49,429 nt of DNA, from positions 1-49,429 of the forward strand of contig MEDL01000014.1 in the NCBI GenBank assembly GCA_001724785.1. The letters run 5' to 3'. Below, one piece after another: positions 1 through 8,581 of this stretch (positions within the stretch are counted from its first letter, which is position 1; every line of letters begins with the position of its first letter). The DNA comes from Acidovorax sp. SCN 68-22 (GTDB lineage Bacteria; Pseudomonadota; Gammaproteobacteria; Burkholderiales; Burkholderiaceae_C). The notes beneath the pieces are model-generated. The model did no database searches. It had not been told where the DNA came from and worked only from the letters and a program-made list of their open reading frames with translations. Position numbers and translations under genes: made by a program.

Positions 1-1
1 G

Positions 2-1291
2 AAGAACCTCTTCGGCATGGGCGAGCCGCCCGTGGCGCCGGCCACCGCAGCGCAGCCGGCGCCGGCGGCCGAAAGACCGGCGCGCGAACCGCGCCGTGAC
101 GGCCGCGGTGGCGAAGCGCGGAGCGGCGAAGGCCGTGGCGAAGGCCGCGGCGGCGAGGGCCGCAGCCGGCGTGGCGGTCGCAGCGATGCGGCGCGCGAAG
201 CCGGCCGCGAGGGCCAGGGCGAAGGCCGTGGCCGGGCACGCAGCGAGCGCGCCAACGGCGAAGCCCGTCCGGCGCGCGACGCCGAGCGCAACGAAAACCG
301 GGAAGCCCGCGAACCGCGTGAACCGCGCGGCCGTGGCCGTGGCAACGGCAACGGCGCTCCCGCGCCCGTGCCGGCGGAAGCGGCCTTGGACGCCGTACCG
401 GGCAGCGATGCCGCACCGGCGCCGCAGGACGCCGAGCAGCGCAGCGAGCGCCCGCAGCGCAGCGGCGAACCCCGCCGTGAACGCGGCGAAGGCAACGGCC
501 GGCGCGAACGCACGCCACGTGGCGAAGGCCGCGAGCGTGCCCCGCGCGGCAGCGAGGCAGCACCCACCGCAGCCCACAGCGACTTTGCCGATACCGCGCC
601 TTTGGACGCACTGCCCGACCTCGACCTCTCGGCCGAAGGGGGCGCAACGGGCGCCGCAGCATCGCCCGAGCGCCGCGAGCGCCGTTCGCGCGACCGCTAC
701 GGGCGCGACCGCCAGCGCGGCACCCGCCAGGACGCCGCGCCCGGCACGGACGCCGAGCCCTCGGTGACCAACCTGCTGGACGACACACCGGCCGGCAACG
801 ACGAAGCCCCCGTACGCCGCAGCTACTTCGACGCCCCGTCGGCACCGGTACGCCCTGCGCCCGCGCAAGCGGAGCCCGCGGGCGCCGCACCCGCGGACGC
901 AGCGGCGGATGAGGCACCGGCCAGCGCGGCCGAGGCCGCAGCTCCGGCACCTGCGGCCTTCACCGCCCCGGCCCCGGCCGCCGCACCGGCACCCGCCCCC
1001 GTGCAGGCCGCTGCACCGGCACCCCAGACCAACGGCATGCCGCGCGTGCAAACGTACGAACTGCCTCTGGAGGACATGCAGCAGGTCGCCGCCGCTTCCG
1101 GCCTGCAATGGGTGAATTCCGACGCGGACAAGGTGGCTGCCGCGCAGGCCGCCATCGCCGCCGAGCCCGCACCCATCCGCGTGCCGCGCGAGCGCCCCGC
1201 CCTGCCGCCGCAGGACGACGGCCCGCTGGTGCTGGTGGAAACGCGCCGCGACCTGCGCGATACGTCCCTGCCCTTCGACGCGCCGCGCTGA
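2..1291 (+). CDS. rne: Ribonuclease E, C-terminal part (5' end outside window)
   Basis: The reading frame is open from the window edge, so the catalytic half is missing. What remains is about 430 residues of the scaffold tail. It has long Arg/Glu/Gly/Ala-rich stretches (GRGGE, RSRRGG) followed by Ala/Pro-rich linkers, as in the disordered RNA-binding and degradosome-scaffold region of proteobacterial RNase E. The last 80 residues are more ordered (ASGLQWVNSD, LVLVETRRDLRD) and match my memory of the conserved tail of burkholderial RNase E. RNase E starts mRNA decay and processes rRNA and tRNA at the inner membrane. The ORF track start at 17 is only an internal Met. A terminator-like hairpin follows. 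The identification rests on this tail alone. Confidence 0.75.
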   Translation, partial: KNLFGMGEPPVAPATAAQPAPAAERPAREPRRDGRGGEARSGEGRGEGRGGEGRSRRGGRSDAAREAGREGQGEGRGRARSERANGEARPARDAERNENREAREPREPRGRGRGNGNGAPAPVPAEAALDAVPGSDAAPAPQDAEQRSERPQRSGEPRRERGEGNGRRERTPRGEGRERAPRGSEAAPTAAHSDFADTAPLDALPDLDLSAEGGATGAAASPERRERRSRDRYGRDRQRGTRQDAAPGTDAEPSVTNLLDDTPAGNDEAPVRRSYFDAPSAPVRPAPAQAEPAGAAPADAAADEAPASAAEAAAPAPAAFTAPAPAAAPAPAPVQAAAPAPQTNGMPRVQTYELPLEDMQQVAAASGLQWVNSDADKVAAAQAAIAAEPAPIRVPRERPALPPQDDGPLVLVETRRDLRDTSLPFDAPR

Positions 1292-1359
1292 CACACCGGG
1301 GCACCCCCCGGTGCGGCCGGGCCGGCGCCTTGCGAGGGGCGGCCCGCCACGGCGTAGAT

Positions 1360-1383
1360 GCCGCCCTGCGGGGCGGCTTTTTT
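1360..1383 (+). terminator. Rho-independent terminator after rne
   Basis: A perfect 7-bp GC stem (GCCGCCC / GGGCGGC) with a 4-nt loop is followed directly by six T residues, about 70 bp after the rne stop codon. The geometry is that of a classic intrinsic terminator reading in the plus direction. Confidence 0.8.
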
Positions 1384-1410
1384 CATCGCTGGGCCGCCCC
1401 AAGATAAAAA

Positions 1411-1460
1411 GCGGCCCCCTCGGGGGGCAGCGACCCGCGCAGCGGGGGAGCGTGGGGGCC
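1411..1460. repeat. Compound palindromic element between rne and yaaA
   Basis: This 50-bp stretch has nested inverted repeats. An outer GGCCCCC/GGGGGCC pair encloses a CCCCCT-CGGGGGG hairpin and a CCCGC-GCA-GCGGG hairpin. From memory, near-identical elements are scattered through Comamonadaceae intergenic regions, but only one copy is seen here, so its repeat status cannot be shown from this window. It lies just 5' of yaaA and could act as a terminator or mRNA-stabilising structure. Confidence 0.55.
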
Positions 1461-1487
1461 ATTTTTCATTGCGGCGAAGATAGCCCC

Positions 1488-2267
1488 ATGCTGATACTCC
1501 TGTCCCCCGCCAAATCGCTGGATTTCGAAACCCCGCTGCCGGACGGCCTGGCGCACACGCTGCCCGCCTTCCCGGCGCAGACGCGCGCGCTGGTGCAGCG
1601 CATGCGCAGCTTCGCGCCGCAGGACCTGGCCTCGCTGATGCACATCAGCGACGCGCTGGCGGCGCTCAACGTCGGGCGCTTCGCGGCGTTCCGGGCGCGC
1701 CCCGGCGCCGCCCACGCGCGCCAGGCGCTGCTCGCCTTCGACGGCGATGTCTACGACGGCCTGGACGCGCGCAGCCTGGACGCGGCCGACCTGGCCTGGG
1801 CGCAGGAGCACCTGGCCATCCTGAGCGGGCTCTACGGCGTGCTGCGCCCACTCGACCGCATGCAGCCCTACCGCCTGGAAATGGGCACGCGCCTGGAGAC
1901 CGACGCCGGAACAGGCCTGTACGCCTACTGGGGCGAACGCATCGCGCGCCACCTCGACCGCCAGGTGCGGCGCCAGCCCGGCGAGCCGCTGCTGCTCAAC
2001 CTCGCCTCGCAGGAATACTTCAAGGCGGTGGACCGCAAGGCGCTGCGCGCGCGCGTGGCCGAATGCGTGTTCGAAGACTGGCAGGGCGGCGCGTACAAGG
2101 TGGTGGGTTTCCACGCCAAGCGGGCGCGCGGGCGCATGGCGCGCTTTGCCATCCAGGCGCGCGCCGAGACGCTGGAAGCGCTCAAGGACTTCGGCGCCGA
2201 CGGCTACGCCTACGCGGCGCGCGCTTCCACGCCGGACCGGCTGGTGTTCCGCCGCCGCGCCGGCTGA
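1488..2267 (+). CDS. yaaA: Peroxide stress protein YaaA (DUF328/UPF0246)
   Basis: The ORF gives a 259-residue protein from the ATG at 1488 (MLILLSPAKSLDF), the usual YaaA N-terminus and length; the longer ORF-track start is not credible. Family landmarks are the PAKSLDFETP start, the central LYGVLRPLDRMQPYRLEMG block, the LLNLASQEYFKAV segment and the C-terminal KVVGFHAKRARGRMARF motif. E. coli YaaA lowers intracellular free iron under hydrogen peroxide stress and so limits Fenton damage to DNA; it also has DNA-binding ability. It is cytoplasmic. It is preceded by the rne terminator and a palindromic element, so it is probably transcribed separately. A dioxygenase gene follows on the same strand after about 30 bp. 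Confidence 0.93.
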   Translation: MLILLSPAKSLDFETPLPDGLAHTLPAFPAQTRALVQRMRSFAPQDLASLMHISDALAALNVGRFAAFRARPGAAHARQALLAFDGDVYDGLDARSLDAADLAWAQEHLAILSGLYGVLRPLDRMQPYRLEMGTRLETDAGTGLYAYWGERIARHLDRQVRRQPGEPLLLNLASQEYFKAVDRKALRARVAECVFEDWQGGAYKVVGFHAKRARGRMARFAIQARAETLEALKDFGADGYAYAARASTPDRLVFRRRAG

Positions 2268-2299
2268 CGCCTTCGGGCACGATGGGGTACAACCCGGGC

Positions 2300-3139
2300 A
2301 TGGCGGATCGAGCTTTCACCCCCGACGCAATGCGCCAGTGGGCCAGCGCGCAGTACGCGCGCGGCGTGGGGCACGCCGCCATGCGCCAGGCGCTGCTGGC
2401 GGCGGGCTGGCAGCCGGAGCAGGCCGACGCGGCGCTGGCGGCGGCACTCGACACACCCGCCGATGGCGCCTGCGCCGCGCCGCGCTCCCTGCCGGGGCCG
2501 GACCTCTCCGCCGCCACGCCCACCCTGGAAGCGGACGGCCACGCCGTGCGCCTGCTGGCCGCCATGGAACGGCCGACGCTCGCAGTGTTCGCGCAGCTGC
2601 TCGACGCGCGCGAGTGCGCCGCGCTGGTCCAGGCGGCGCGGCCGCGCCTGGCGCGCTCGCTCACCGTGGAGACGCAGACCGGCGGCGAAGCCGTCAACGC
2701 CGACCGCACCAGCGAAGGCATGTTCTTCGAGCGCGGCGAGAGCGCCCTGGTGCGCCGCATCGAAGCGCGCATCGCCGCGCTGCTGCACTGGCCCGTGGAC
2801 CACGGTGAAGGCCTGCAGGTGCTGCGCTACGGGCCGGGCGCCGAGTACAAGCCGCACTACGACTATTTCGACCCGCACGAGGCGGGCACGCCGGCCATGC
2901 TGCGCCGCGGCGGCCAGCGCATCGCCACGCTGGTGATGTACCTCAACACCCCCGCCGCGGGCGGCGCCACCGTATTCCCCGACCTGGCGCTGCAGGTCGC
3001 CCCGCAGCAGGGCCACGCCGTGTTCTTCCGCTACCCGCGCCCCGAGCCGCAAACGCGCACCCTGCACGGCGGCGCGCCGGTCCTGGCCGGCGAGAAATGG
3101 ATCGCGACCAAATGGCTGCGCGAGGGAATATTTGAATAA
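2300..3139 (+). CDS. Prolyl 4-hydroxylase-like 2-oxoglutarate/Fe(II) dioxygenase
   Basis: The protein has about 279 residues. The C-terminal half is a P4Hc-type double-stranded beta-helix. The iron ligands are visible as HYD in YKPHYDYFDPH and the distal His in RTLHGGAPV, followed by the 2-oxoglutarate-binding basic residue region in KWIATKWLRE. The N-terminal 60 residues form a short helical domain (MRQALLAAGWQPEQADAAL) of UBA-like appearance. Such enzymes hydroxylate protein or peptide prolines, but the bacterial substrate is unknown. The start is ambiguous between ATG 2282 (MGYNPG) and ATG 2300 (MADRAF); neither has a strong ribosome site. The TAA stop lies in the first bases of repeat copy 1. 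It may be co-transcribed with yaaA. Confidence 0.85.
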   Translation: MADRAFTPDAMRQWASAQYARGVGHAAMRQALLAAGWQPEQADAALAAALDTPADGACAAPRSLPGPDLSAATPTLEADGHAVRLLAAMERPTLAVFAQLLDARECAALVQAARPRLARSLTVETQTGGEAVNADRTSEGMFFERGESALVRRIEARIAALLHWPVDHGEGLQVLRYGPGAEYKPHYDYFDPHEAGTPAMLRRGGQRIATLVMYLNTPAAGGATVFPDLALQVAPQQGHAVFFRYPRPEPQTRTLHGGAPVLAGEKWIATKWLREGIFE

Positions 3140-3191
3140 AAACAGCCTCTAGCGCTTACTGAATAAGCGCTTATAGCTATATTTTCAATAG
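3137..3191. repeat. AGCGCTT hairpin repeat, copy 1
   Basis: Perfect 8-bp arms AGCGCTTA (3151-3158) and TAAGCGCT (3164-3171) flank the 5-nt loop CTGAA. The outer conserved parts are AGCCTC on one side and ATAGCTAT...CAATAG on the other. It contains the TAA stop of the dioxygenase gene and ends 5 bp before the queF start codon. The arms and loop are identical to those of copy 8 in the his operon. Confidence 0.85.
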
Positions 3192-3196
3192 TATTT

Positions 3197-4042
3197 ATGC
3201 ACACTCCCGAACAATCGCCGCTCGGCAAAACCAGCCCGGCACCGGCGCACTACGACCCGTCGCTGCTCTTTCCCATCCCCCGTGCGACCAAGCGCGCGGA
3301 GATCGGCGTGGGCGCCCAGCCGCCCTTCCTCGGCGCCGACCTGTGGACGGCGTTCGAGCTCTCCTGGCTCAACCTGCGCGGCAAGCCGCAGGTGGCGCTG
3401 GCGCACTTCACCGTGCCCTGCGAATCGCCCAACATCATCGAGAGCAAGTCGCTCAAGCTCTACCTGGGCAGCCTGACCAACACCCGCCTGGCCGACGCGC
3501 AGGAGGTCACCGCGCGCCTGCGCACCGATCTGTCCGAAGCCGCCTGGCGCGGCGCGGACGCGCCCGGCAGCGTGGGCGTGCGCCTGTTGCTGCCCGACAT
3601 GTTCGACCGCGAGCCGGTGCACGAGCTCGACGGCCTGAGCCTGGACCGCCTCGACCTGGAATGCAGCCACTACACCCCGGCGCCCGAGCTGCTGCAGGCG
3701 GCGTTCGACGAGCAGCCGGTGAGCGAGGTGCTGACCAGCAACCTGCTCAAGAGCAACTGCCTGGTCACCGGCCAGCCCGACTGGGGCAGCCTGCGCATCG
3801 CCTACAGCGGCCCGCAGATCGACCAGGCGGGCCTGCTGCAGTACATCGTGAGCTTTCGCAACCACAACGAATTCCACGAGCAGTGCGTGGAGCGCATCTT
3901 CATGGACCTGTGGACGCGCTGCCGCCCCGCCAAGCTGGAGGTGTACGCGCGCTACACGCGCCGCGGCGGCCTGGACATCAACCCCTGGCGCACCAGCCAC
4001 CCCATGGCGCCGCCGGCCAACGTGCGCACCGCGCGCCAATAG
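3197..4042 (+). CDS. queF: NADPH-dependent 7-cyano-7-deazaguanine (preQ0) reductase
   Basis: QueF reduces the nitrile of preQ0 to the amine of preQ1 in queuosine tRNA biosynthesis in the cytoplasm. This is the long, two-domain (YqcD-like, about 280 aa) proteobacterial form. The QueF motif [11 protein letters not shown] is present after CESPNII, and the nucleophilic cysteine lies in [13 protein letters not shown]. The C-terminal part has [13 protein letters not shown] and the terminal [13 protein letters not shown] block. The ATG at 3197 sits 5 bp after repeat copy 1 and has no recognisable ribosome binding site, so initiation depends on repeat-derived sequence. It converges on the chemoreceptor gene with a 40-bp GC-rich gap. 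No preQ1 riboswitch is visible upstream, where the repeat lies. Confidence 0.96.
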   Translation: MHTPEQSPLGKTSPAPAHYDPSLLFPIPRATKRAEIGVGAQPPFLGADLWTAFELSWLNLRGKPQVALAHFTVPCESPNIIESKSLKLYLGSLTNTRLADAQEVTARLRTDLSEAAWRGADAPGSVGVRLLLPDMFDREPVHELDGLSLDRLDLECSHYTPAPELLQAAFDEQPVSEVLTSNLLKSNCLVTGQPDWGSLRIAYSGPQIDQAGLLQYIVSFRNHNEFHEQCVERIFMDLWTRCRPAKLEVYARYTRRGGLDINPWRTSHPMAPPANVRTARQ

Positions 4043-4082
4043 GGGCGGAGCGGCCCGGCGCCAGCGCGGCCGGGGCGGCGTC

Positions 4083-5651
4083 TCAGTGCAGGCGGAACAC
4101 CGCCAGCGTGCGGCCGAGCACGCCGGCGTTGTCGCTCATGGCGCGGGCCGCGGCGGCCGACTCCTCGACCAGGGCGGCGTTCTGCTGCGTCACGCGGTCG
4201 AGGTCGGTCACGGCCTCGTTGACCTGCGAAATGCCCTGTGCCTGCTCGCGCGTGGCGACGCCGATCTGGCCCATCAAGGCGTTGACGTGCGCCACCGAGC
4301 GCACCACTTCCTCGATCGCCTGGCCGGCCGACTGCATCTGCCCGGCGCCGCGTTCGATGTGCGCGCCCGATTCGCCGATCAACCCGCGGATCTCGCCGGC
4401 CGCCGTGGCGCTGCGCTGCGCCAGCGCGCGCACTTCGCTGGCGACCACGGCAAAGCCCCGGCCCTGTTCCCCGGCACGCGCCGCCTCGACGGCGGCGTTG
4501 AGCGCCAGGATGTTGGTCTGGAAGGCGATGCCCTCGATGGTGGCGATGATCTGCCCCATCTTGCGCGAGGACTGGGCGATTGTCTGCACCACCTGGCTCA
4601 CCTCGGCCACCGCCTGGCCGCCGTTGGCCGCGAGGTCGGCGCTGTGGCCGCTCTCCTTGAGCACCTGCTCGGTGGTGTCGGCCGACTGGCGCACGGTGCT
4701 GGAAAACTGCTCCATGGCGGCGGCGGTTTCTTCCAGACTGCTGGCCTGGGATTCCGTGCGCTCCGACAAATCCTGCGCACTTTGCGCGATCTCCGAGGAA
4801 ATCTGGCCAAACGTGCCGATCTCCAGGCGCGCGTCGCCGACCACGGCGCGCAAATTCAGGTGGATGCGCTGGATGCGTTCGAGCAACCGGTCCACCGGTC
4901 CGTCGCCGGCGGGCGCGGCCTGCGGGTGCGTCAGGTCGCAGCCGGCGATCTCCGTCATGAGGCGCTCGATGTCGGCCAGCGGCTGGGCCACACCGCACTG
5001 GAAGCGCCACAGCAGCAGCGCTGCGAACCCCAGCAAGGCCAGCGCCTGCCCGGCCAGCACGCCGGCACCCGTCCAACCGAGCAGCGGCGGCGCCAGAGCG
5101 GCCGCGAGCAGCGGCAGCAGCAGGAGCGCCAGGCGCTGCGTCAGCCCCACGCGACCGCACTTGCCCAGCTGGTTGCGCCAGCCCGGACGGCGCACGCGAC
5201 CGGCGTGCAGCAGCACGCTGCCGCGGCCCTGCCCGCGCTCGGCATGGATCTGCCGGTACAAGGCTTCGGCCGCCGCCACTTCCGCGCGCGTCGGCTTGAC
5301 GCGCACCGACATGTAGCCGCTCGGCTTGCCGTCGACCATCATGGGCGTGACGTTGGCGCGCACCCAGTAGTAGTCGCCGTTCTTGCGCCGGTTCTTCACC
5401 AGGCCCGTCCAGTTGCGCCCCCGGCCGATGGTCGCCCACAGGTCCTTGTAGGCCTCGGGCGGCATGTCGGGGTGGCGGATCAGGTTGTGCGGCTGCCCCA
5501 TGAGCTCGTCCATAGAGTAGCCGCTGACGCGCGCGAACGCCGCATTGCAGTGCGTCAGAACCCCCTTGTTGTCGGTCGTGGACATGAGGAGCTCATGGCC
5601 CGGAAAGTCGTATTCCTGGGACGTGACAGGGAGGTTCAGGCGCATGGGCAT
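4083..5651 (-). CDS. Methyl-accepting chemotaxis protein with N-terminal PAS domain (Aer-like)
   Basis: The protein has about 522 residues. The start MPMRLNLPVTSQEYDFPG is preferred over the ORF-track start; a second in-frame ATG lies 6 bp on. Order: PAS domain (about 20-125, with RHPDMPPEAYKDLW and NGDYYWVRANVTP), two adjacent hydrophobic segments (about 175-225), a short HAMP-like linker, then a full MCP signalling domain with the hairpin tip IEGIAFQTNILALNAAVEAARAGE. No C-terminal NWETF-type CheR/CheB tether is present. There is no periplasmic sensor domain, so the input is probably cytoplasmic (redox or energy state, as in Aer), signalling through CheA/CheW. A TATACT -10-like box lies at 5675-5680 (minus). 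dinB is upstream on the same strand. The ligand or cofactor cannot be told from the sequence. Confidence 0.92.
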   Translation of the reverse strand: MPMRLNLPVTSQEYDFPGHELLMSTTDNKGVLTHCNAAFARVSGYSMDELMGQPHNLIRHPDMPPEAYKDLWATIGRGRNWTGLVKNRRKNGDYYWVRANVTPMMVDGKPSGYMSVRVKPTRAEVAAAEALYRQIHAERGQGRGSVLLHAGRVRRPGWRNQLGKCGRVGLTQRLALLLLPLLAAALAPPLLGWTGAGVLAGQALALLGFAALLLWRFQCGVAQPLADIERLMTEIAGCDLTHPQAAPAGDGPVDRLLERIQRIHLNLRAVVGDARLEIGTFGQISSEIAQSAQDLSERTESQASSLEETAAAMEQFSSTVRQSADTTEQVLKESGHSADLAANGGQAVAEVSQVVQTIAQSSRKMGQIIATIEGIAFQTNILALNAAVEAARAGEQGRGFAVVASEVRALAQRSATAAGEIRGLIGESGAHIERGAGQMQSAGQAIEEVVRSVAHVNALMGQIGVATREQAQGISQVNEAVTDLDRVTQQNAALVEESAAAARAMSDNAGVLGRTLAVFRLH

Positions 5652-5760
5652 GGGCTCGCGGCAATTCGTAACGAAGTATAAAAAGCGCCGCGCCGCGACG
5701 TTGTCGGGCCTGCTGGGCGCAGTCGTCTTTTTCGTGCCTCGTGGCGCCGCCACAACAGGT

Positions 5761-7008
5761 TCAGAAGAGCTGTGCCTGGCGCGCCTGGGCGGGCTGCGCG
5801 CCGGCCGGCTCCGCGCTCTCGCCCAGGCGCGTGAGCGTGCCCACGCGCACGCCCAGCAGGCGCAGGCGCTGGTCCAGCGGGGCGCGCTTGAGGCACAGGC
5901 CGGCGGCGCGGCGGATGGCGGCAGCGTCCTGCGTGGCGCTGGCCAGCGTGTGGTCGCGCGTGACGGTGGAGAAATCCGCCCGGCGCAGCTTGATGCCTAT
6001 GCTGCGCCCGACGTAGCCCTTGCGCTGCAGGTCGGCCGCCACCTGCTCGCACAGGCGTGTGAAGACGGCGCCGAGCTCGCGCCGGTCCTGCACCGGGTGC
6101 AGGTCGCGCTCGAAGGTCGTCTCACGGCTCATGCTGACCGGCTCGCTGTGCGTCTGCACGGGACGGTCGTCGCGCCCCCAGGCCGAGGCGTGCAGCCAGG
6201 CGCCGGTGGCGCGGCCGAAATGCGCCACCAGCCAGGCGAGCGGCTGCTTGGCCAGCTCGCCGATGGTGGTGATGCCGTGGCGCGCGAGCTTGTCGCCCGC
6301 CTTGGGGCCGATGCCGTTGATCTTGCGGCAGGCGAGCGGCCAGATGCGCTCGGCCAGTTCGTGCGCGTGCAGTACCGCGATGCCGTTGGGCTTGTCGAAT
6401 TCGCTCGCCATCTTGGCCAGCAGCTTGTTCGGCGCGATGCCGATCGAGCAGGTCAGCCCGGTGGCGTCGAAGATGTTTTTCTGGATCAGCCGCGCCAGCA
6501 CGCGCCCGCCTTCGCGCTGGCCGCCAGGGACGTTGGTGAAGTCGATGTAGACCTCGTCGATGCCCCGGTCCTCCATGTGGGGTGCGATTTCCGTCACCGC
6601 CTGCTTGAACAAGCGCGAATAGCGCCGGTATTCGTCGAAGTTGGCGGGCAGCAGGATGGCCTGCGGGCACAGGCGCGCCGCCTTCATCAGGCCCATGGCC
6701 GAACCCACGCCGAAGGCGCGCGCCGGGTAGGTGGCGGTGGTGATGACACCCCGCCCGATGTAGCCGGCGAGGCGCGGGAACGCGGCCAGCGGCAACCCGG
6801 CCTGGGTGCCCGCCGCGGCCGCTTCCAGGAGCGCCGCGTCGGCGCTGCGCGCACGCCCGCCGATCACCACCGGCAGGCCGGCGAGCTGCGGGTAGCGCAA
6901 CAGCTCGACGCTGGCGAAGAAGGCGTCCATGTCCAGGTGCGCGATGCGCCGCAGCTTGGGCGCGGCGTCGTCGGCGGGGGCAGGGGCAGGCAGCAGCACG
7001 GGGGCCAT
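5761..7008 (-). CDS. dinB: DNA polymerase IV (Y-family translesion polymerase)
   Basis: The protein has 415 residues. The palm motifs are intact: DMDAFFASVE (first catalytic Asp) and the GIDEVYID segment with the second acidic pair. Helix-hairpin-helix features follow in KINGIGPKAGDKLARHGI, then the little-finger domain. The extreme C-terminus, QAQLF, fits a beta-clamp-binding motif. Pol IV carries out error-prone synthesis past lesions and is often SOS-induced, but no convincing LexA box was seen in the 110-bp upstream gap, which instead holds degenerate repeat copy 2. The start at 7008 (MAPVLLPAPAP) gives an N-terminal extension of about 20 residues before the conserved IAHLDMDAFF, so a shorter start is possible. 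Confidence 0.95.
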   Translation of the reverse strand: MAPVLLPAPAPADDAAPKLRRIAHLDMDAFFASVELLRYPQLAGLPVVIGGRARSADAALLEAAAAGTQAGLPLAAFPRLAGYIGRGVITTATYPARAFGVGSAMGLMKAARLCPQAILLPANFDEYRRYSRLFKQAVTEIAPHMEDRGIDEVYIDFTNVPGGQREGGRVLARLIQKNIFDATGLTCSIGIAPNKLLAKMASEFDKPNGIAVLHAHELAERIWPLACRKINGIGPKAGDKLARHGITTIGELAKQPLAWLVAHFGRATGAWLHASAWGRDDRPVQTHSEPVSMSRETTFERDLHPVQDRRELGAVFTRLCEQVAADLQRKGYVGRSIGIKLRRADFSTVTRDHTLASATQDAAAIRRAAGLCLKRAPLDQRLRLLGVRVGTLTRLGESAEPAGAQPAQARQAQLF

Positions 7009-7059
7009 TGTCGGCCAGGGGCGCGCGGCGCCGGGGCGTCGCTCGACGAGGAAAATTCA

Positions 7060-7116
7060 GGTCTTTTTGGCCACCACCGCCCTACCGCATTGGGTTTACA
7101 GCTACACAATAAATAG
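7060..7116. repeat. AGCGCTT-family repeat, copy 2 (degenerate)
   Basis: The sequence keeps the flank GGTCTTTTTGGCC and the AGCTAC...AATAAATAG end seen in copy 4 (GGTCTTTTTGGCC ... AGCTTC ... GATAG) with the same spacing, but the central AGCGCTT stem has decayed. It lies between the dinB start and the truncated-haemoglobin stop codon. It was recognised only by alignment by eye with copy 4. Confidence 0.55.
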
Positions 7117-7118
7117 CG

Positions 7119-7589
7119 TCAGCGGACGGTGACGATCTCGCGGTGCATGGGCGCAAGCAGCGCCAGCAGGCGGTTCTGCTGCGCGAAGGGGATGCCCTGG
7201 GCGTCCATGGCGTCCTGCAGCACCTCGACCAGGGCATTGAAATCGGCCTGGTCGATTTTCAAGTCGGCATGCACGCCGCGCATGTCGGCGCGCATGTCGC
7301 GCAGCGCGCGCCCCTGGAACGTGCAGGGGCCGCCGGCCAGCCAGCAGATCTGCTCGCTCAGGGCCTCCTGGAACGGGCCGGCCTTGACGTCCCGGAAATG
7401 CGCGCCCAGGCGCGGGTGGCGCTTGAGGCGCGGGATGAATTCGCCGACCAGGCGCTCGATACCGGGCAGTTCCCCCAGGGCGGCGTACAGGCCGGGCGGC
7501 GCCGGCGGCGGGCCCACCTGGGCCAGGGCCGGCGCGCATGCGGCCAGGGCGAATGCGGCGAGCCGGACCCGCAGGGCGGCGGACTTCAA
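7119..7589 (-). CDS. Secreted group 1 truncated haemoglobin
   Basis: The predicted protein has 156 residues with an N-terminal signal peptide (RVRLAAFALAACAPALA), then a truncated globin of the trHbN type. GLYAALGELPGIERLVGEF is the A/B helix region. MRGVHADLKIDQADFNALV contains the proximal F8 histidine. Such proteins bind O2 or NO, and some detoxify NO. I chose a TTG start (7589) because it overlaps the stop codon of the upstream DUF3034 gene (TTGA), gives the right signal-peptide length, and no ATG exists nearby; the ORF-track start lies deep in the upstream gene. Translational coupling is therefore likely. A Cys in ALAACAPALA could suggest a lipoprotein, but it is within the hydrophobic core and the signal-peptidase I reading fits better. 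Confidence 0.82.
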   Translation of the reverse strand: MKSAALRVRLAAFALAACAPALAQVGPPPAPPGLYAALGELPGIERLVGEFIPRLKRHPRLGAHFRDVKAGPFQEALSEQICWLAGGPCTFQGRALRDMRADMRGVHADLKIDQADFNALVEVLQDAMDAQGIPFAQQNRLLALLAPMHREIVTVR

Positions 7590-8536
7590 AACGCCACCTG
7601 CGTGGACAGGTACACGCCGCGCTGGCGCCGGCCGTCGGTGATGCCGGGGACGATGCGCCCCAGGTGCGCCCAGGCGAGCGTGAACGAGAGGTGCTTGCTC
7701 GGCGCCCAGGCGATGAACAGGTCCGCCCAGGGGTCGGCGCGCAGCGCGGCGCCGAGGCCGGCGGCGCGCCCCGTGGCCTGCAGGTTGTCGGGCTGCATGC
7801 GCAGCTCGGCGCCCACCGCCAGATCGCGCCGCAGCAGCCACGCGGCCGACACTTCGCCCTGCAGGCTGTGGCGGCTGCGCCCCGGCGCGCGCGCACCGAA
7901 GCCGAGCAGGCCGTTCTGGTTGGCGCGCGTGGCGCGCAGCGTGGCGCTGAGCAGCAGGCCGCGGTCCAGGATGAGCTTGGTGGCGCTCACGTAGACGTCC
8001 GTGCCCTGGGTGTCCGCGCCGACGAAGGCGAGCACCGGGGCGAGCGTGCCCGGGTCAAGCCGCTTGTGCTCCAGCCCGATGGCGAGCTGCGGCACCCAGG
8101 TGTCGGCGTCGAGGACGGCGTCGCCGGCGACGCGCAGCTTGAGGCCGACCACGTCCATGCGCAGCCGCAGACCCGGCGCCACGCCGAAGGGGGCGATGGC
8201 GTTGAGCGCGGCCGCCGGCGCGGCGTTGAATTCCTGCTGCGCGAGCGAGAACTCGATGCGGTCGTTCCAGGCCAGGGCCGCGCCCCGGCTGGTCAGGGCG
8301 TAGTCCTGCGTGACCAGGCGCGTGGCGAAGGCGCTGGCGCCCCACTGGCCTTCGGTGGCGTTGGTGCCGACCACCGCCCAGGGCGTGATGCCGCCGCCGG
8401 CGCTGCCCGTGACACTGCTGACGCCGCCGGTGAGCAGGAGCTTGCCGGTCTCCGCCCAGCCCGGGGCGACCGAGGCCAGCGCCGCGGCGGCCAGCAGGGT
8501 ACGGAAAATCGGGTGGTGCATGCGCATGGCGGCCAT
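7586..8536 (-). CDS. DUF3034 family outer-membrane beta-barrel protein
   Basis: The protein has 316 residues (start could also be the Met at codon 4 or 6). A signal peptide (HPIFRTLLAAAALASVAPGWA) is followed by GKLLLTGGVSSVTGSAGGGITPWAV, the hallmark N-terminus of DUF3034 proteins. The rest alternates short amphipathic strands and ends in an aromatic residue (STQVAF), typical of outer-membrane barrels recognised by the BAM machinery. The function is not known; some relatives are annotated as porin-like. Its stop overlaps the start of the secreted truncated haemoglobin gene, so the two probably form one operon acting in the envelope or periplasm. The lactate dehydrogenase gene lies just upstream on the same strand (stop of lldD about 45 bp away) and may share the transcript. 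Confidence 0.85.
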   Translation of the reverse strand: MAAMRMHHPIFRTLLAAAALASVAPGWAETGKLLLTGGVSSVTGSAGGGITPWAVVGTNATEGQWGASAFATRLVTQDYALTSRGAALAWNDRIEFSLAQQEFNAAPAAALNAIAPFGVAPGLRLRMDVVGLKLRVAGDAVLDADTWVPQLAIGLEHKRLDPGTLAPVLAFVGADTQGTDVYVSATKLILDRGLLLSATLRATRANQNGLLGFGARAPGRSRHSLQGEVSAAWLLRRDLAVGAELRMQPDNLQATGRAAGLGAALRADPWADLFIAWAPSKHLSFTLAWAHLGRIVPGITDGRRQRGVYLSTQVAF

Positions 8537-8581
8537 TGTGGCGCAGCGCCGCCCGGGGCGCTCACACCGGCGAGCGTGCTC

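Noticed and set aside
60-560. Tandem repeat (VNTR) in the rne tail
   Set aside because: GGCGAAGGCCGTGGC-like runs are low-complexity Arg/Gly/Glu coding sequence without a fixed repeat unit.
7009-7060. LexA/SOS box upstream of dinB
   Set aside because: No CTGT-N8-ACAG-type match was seen in the GC-rich gap.
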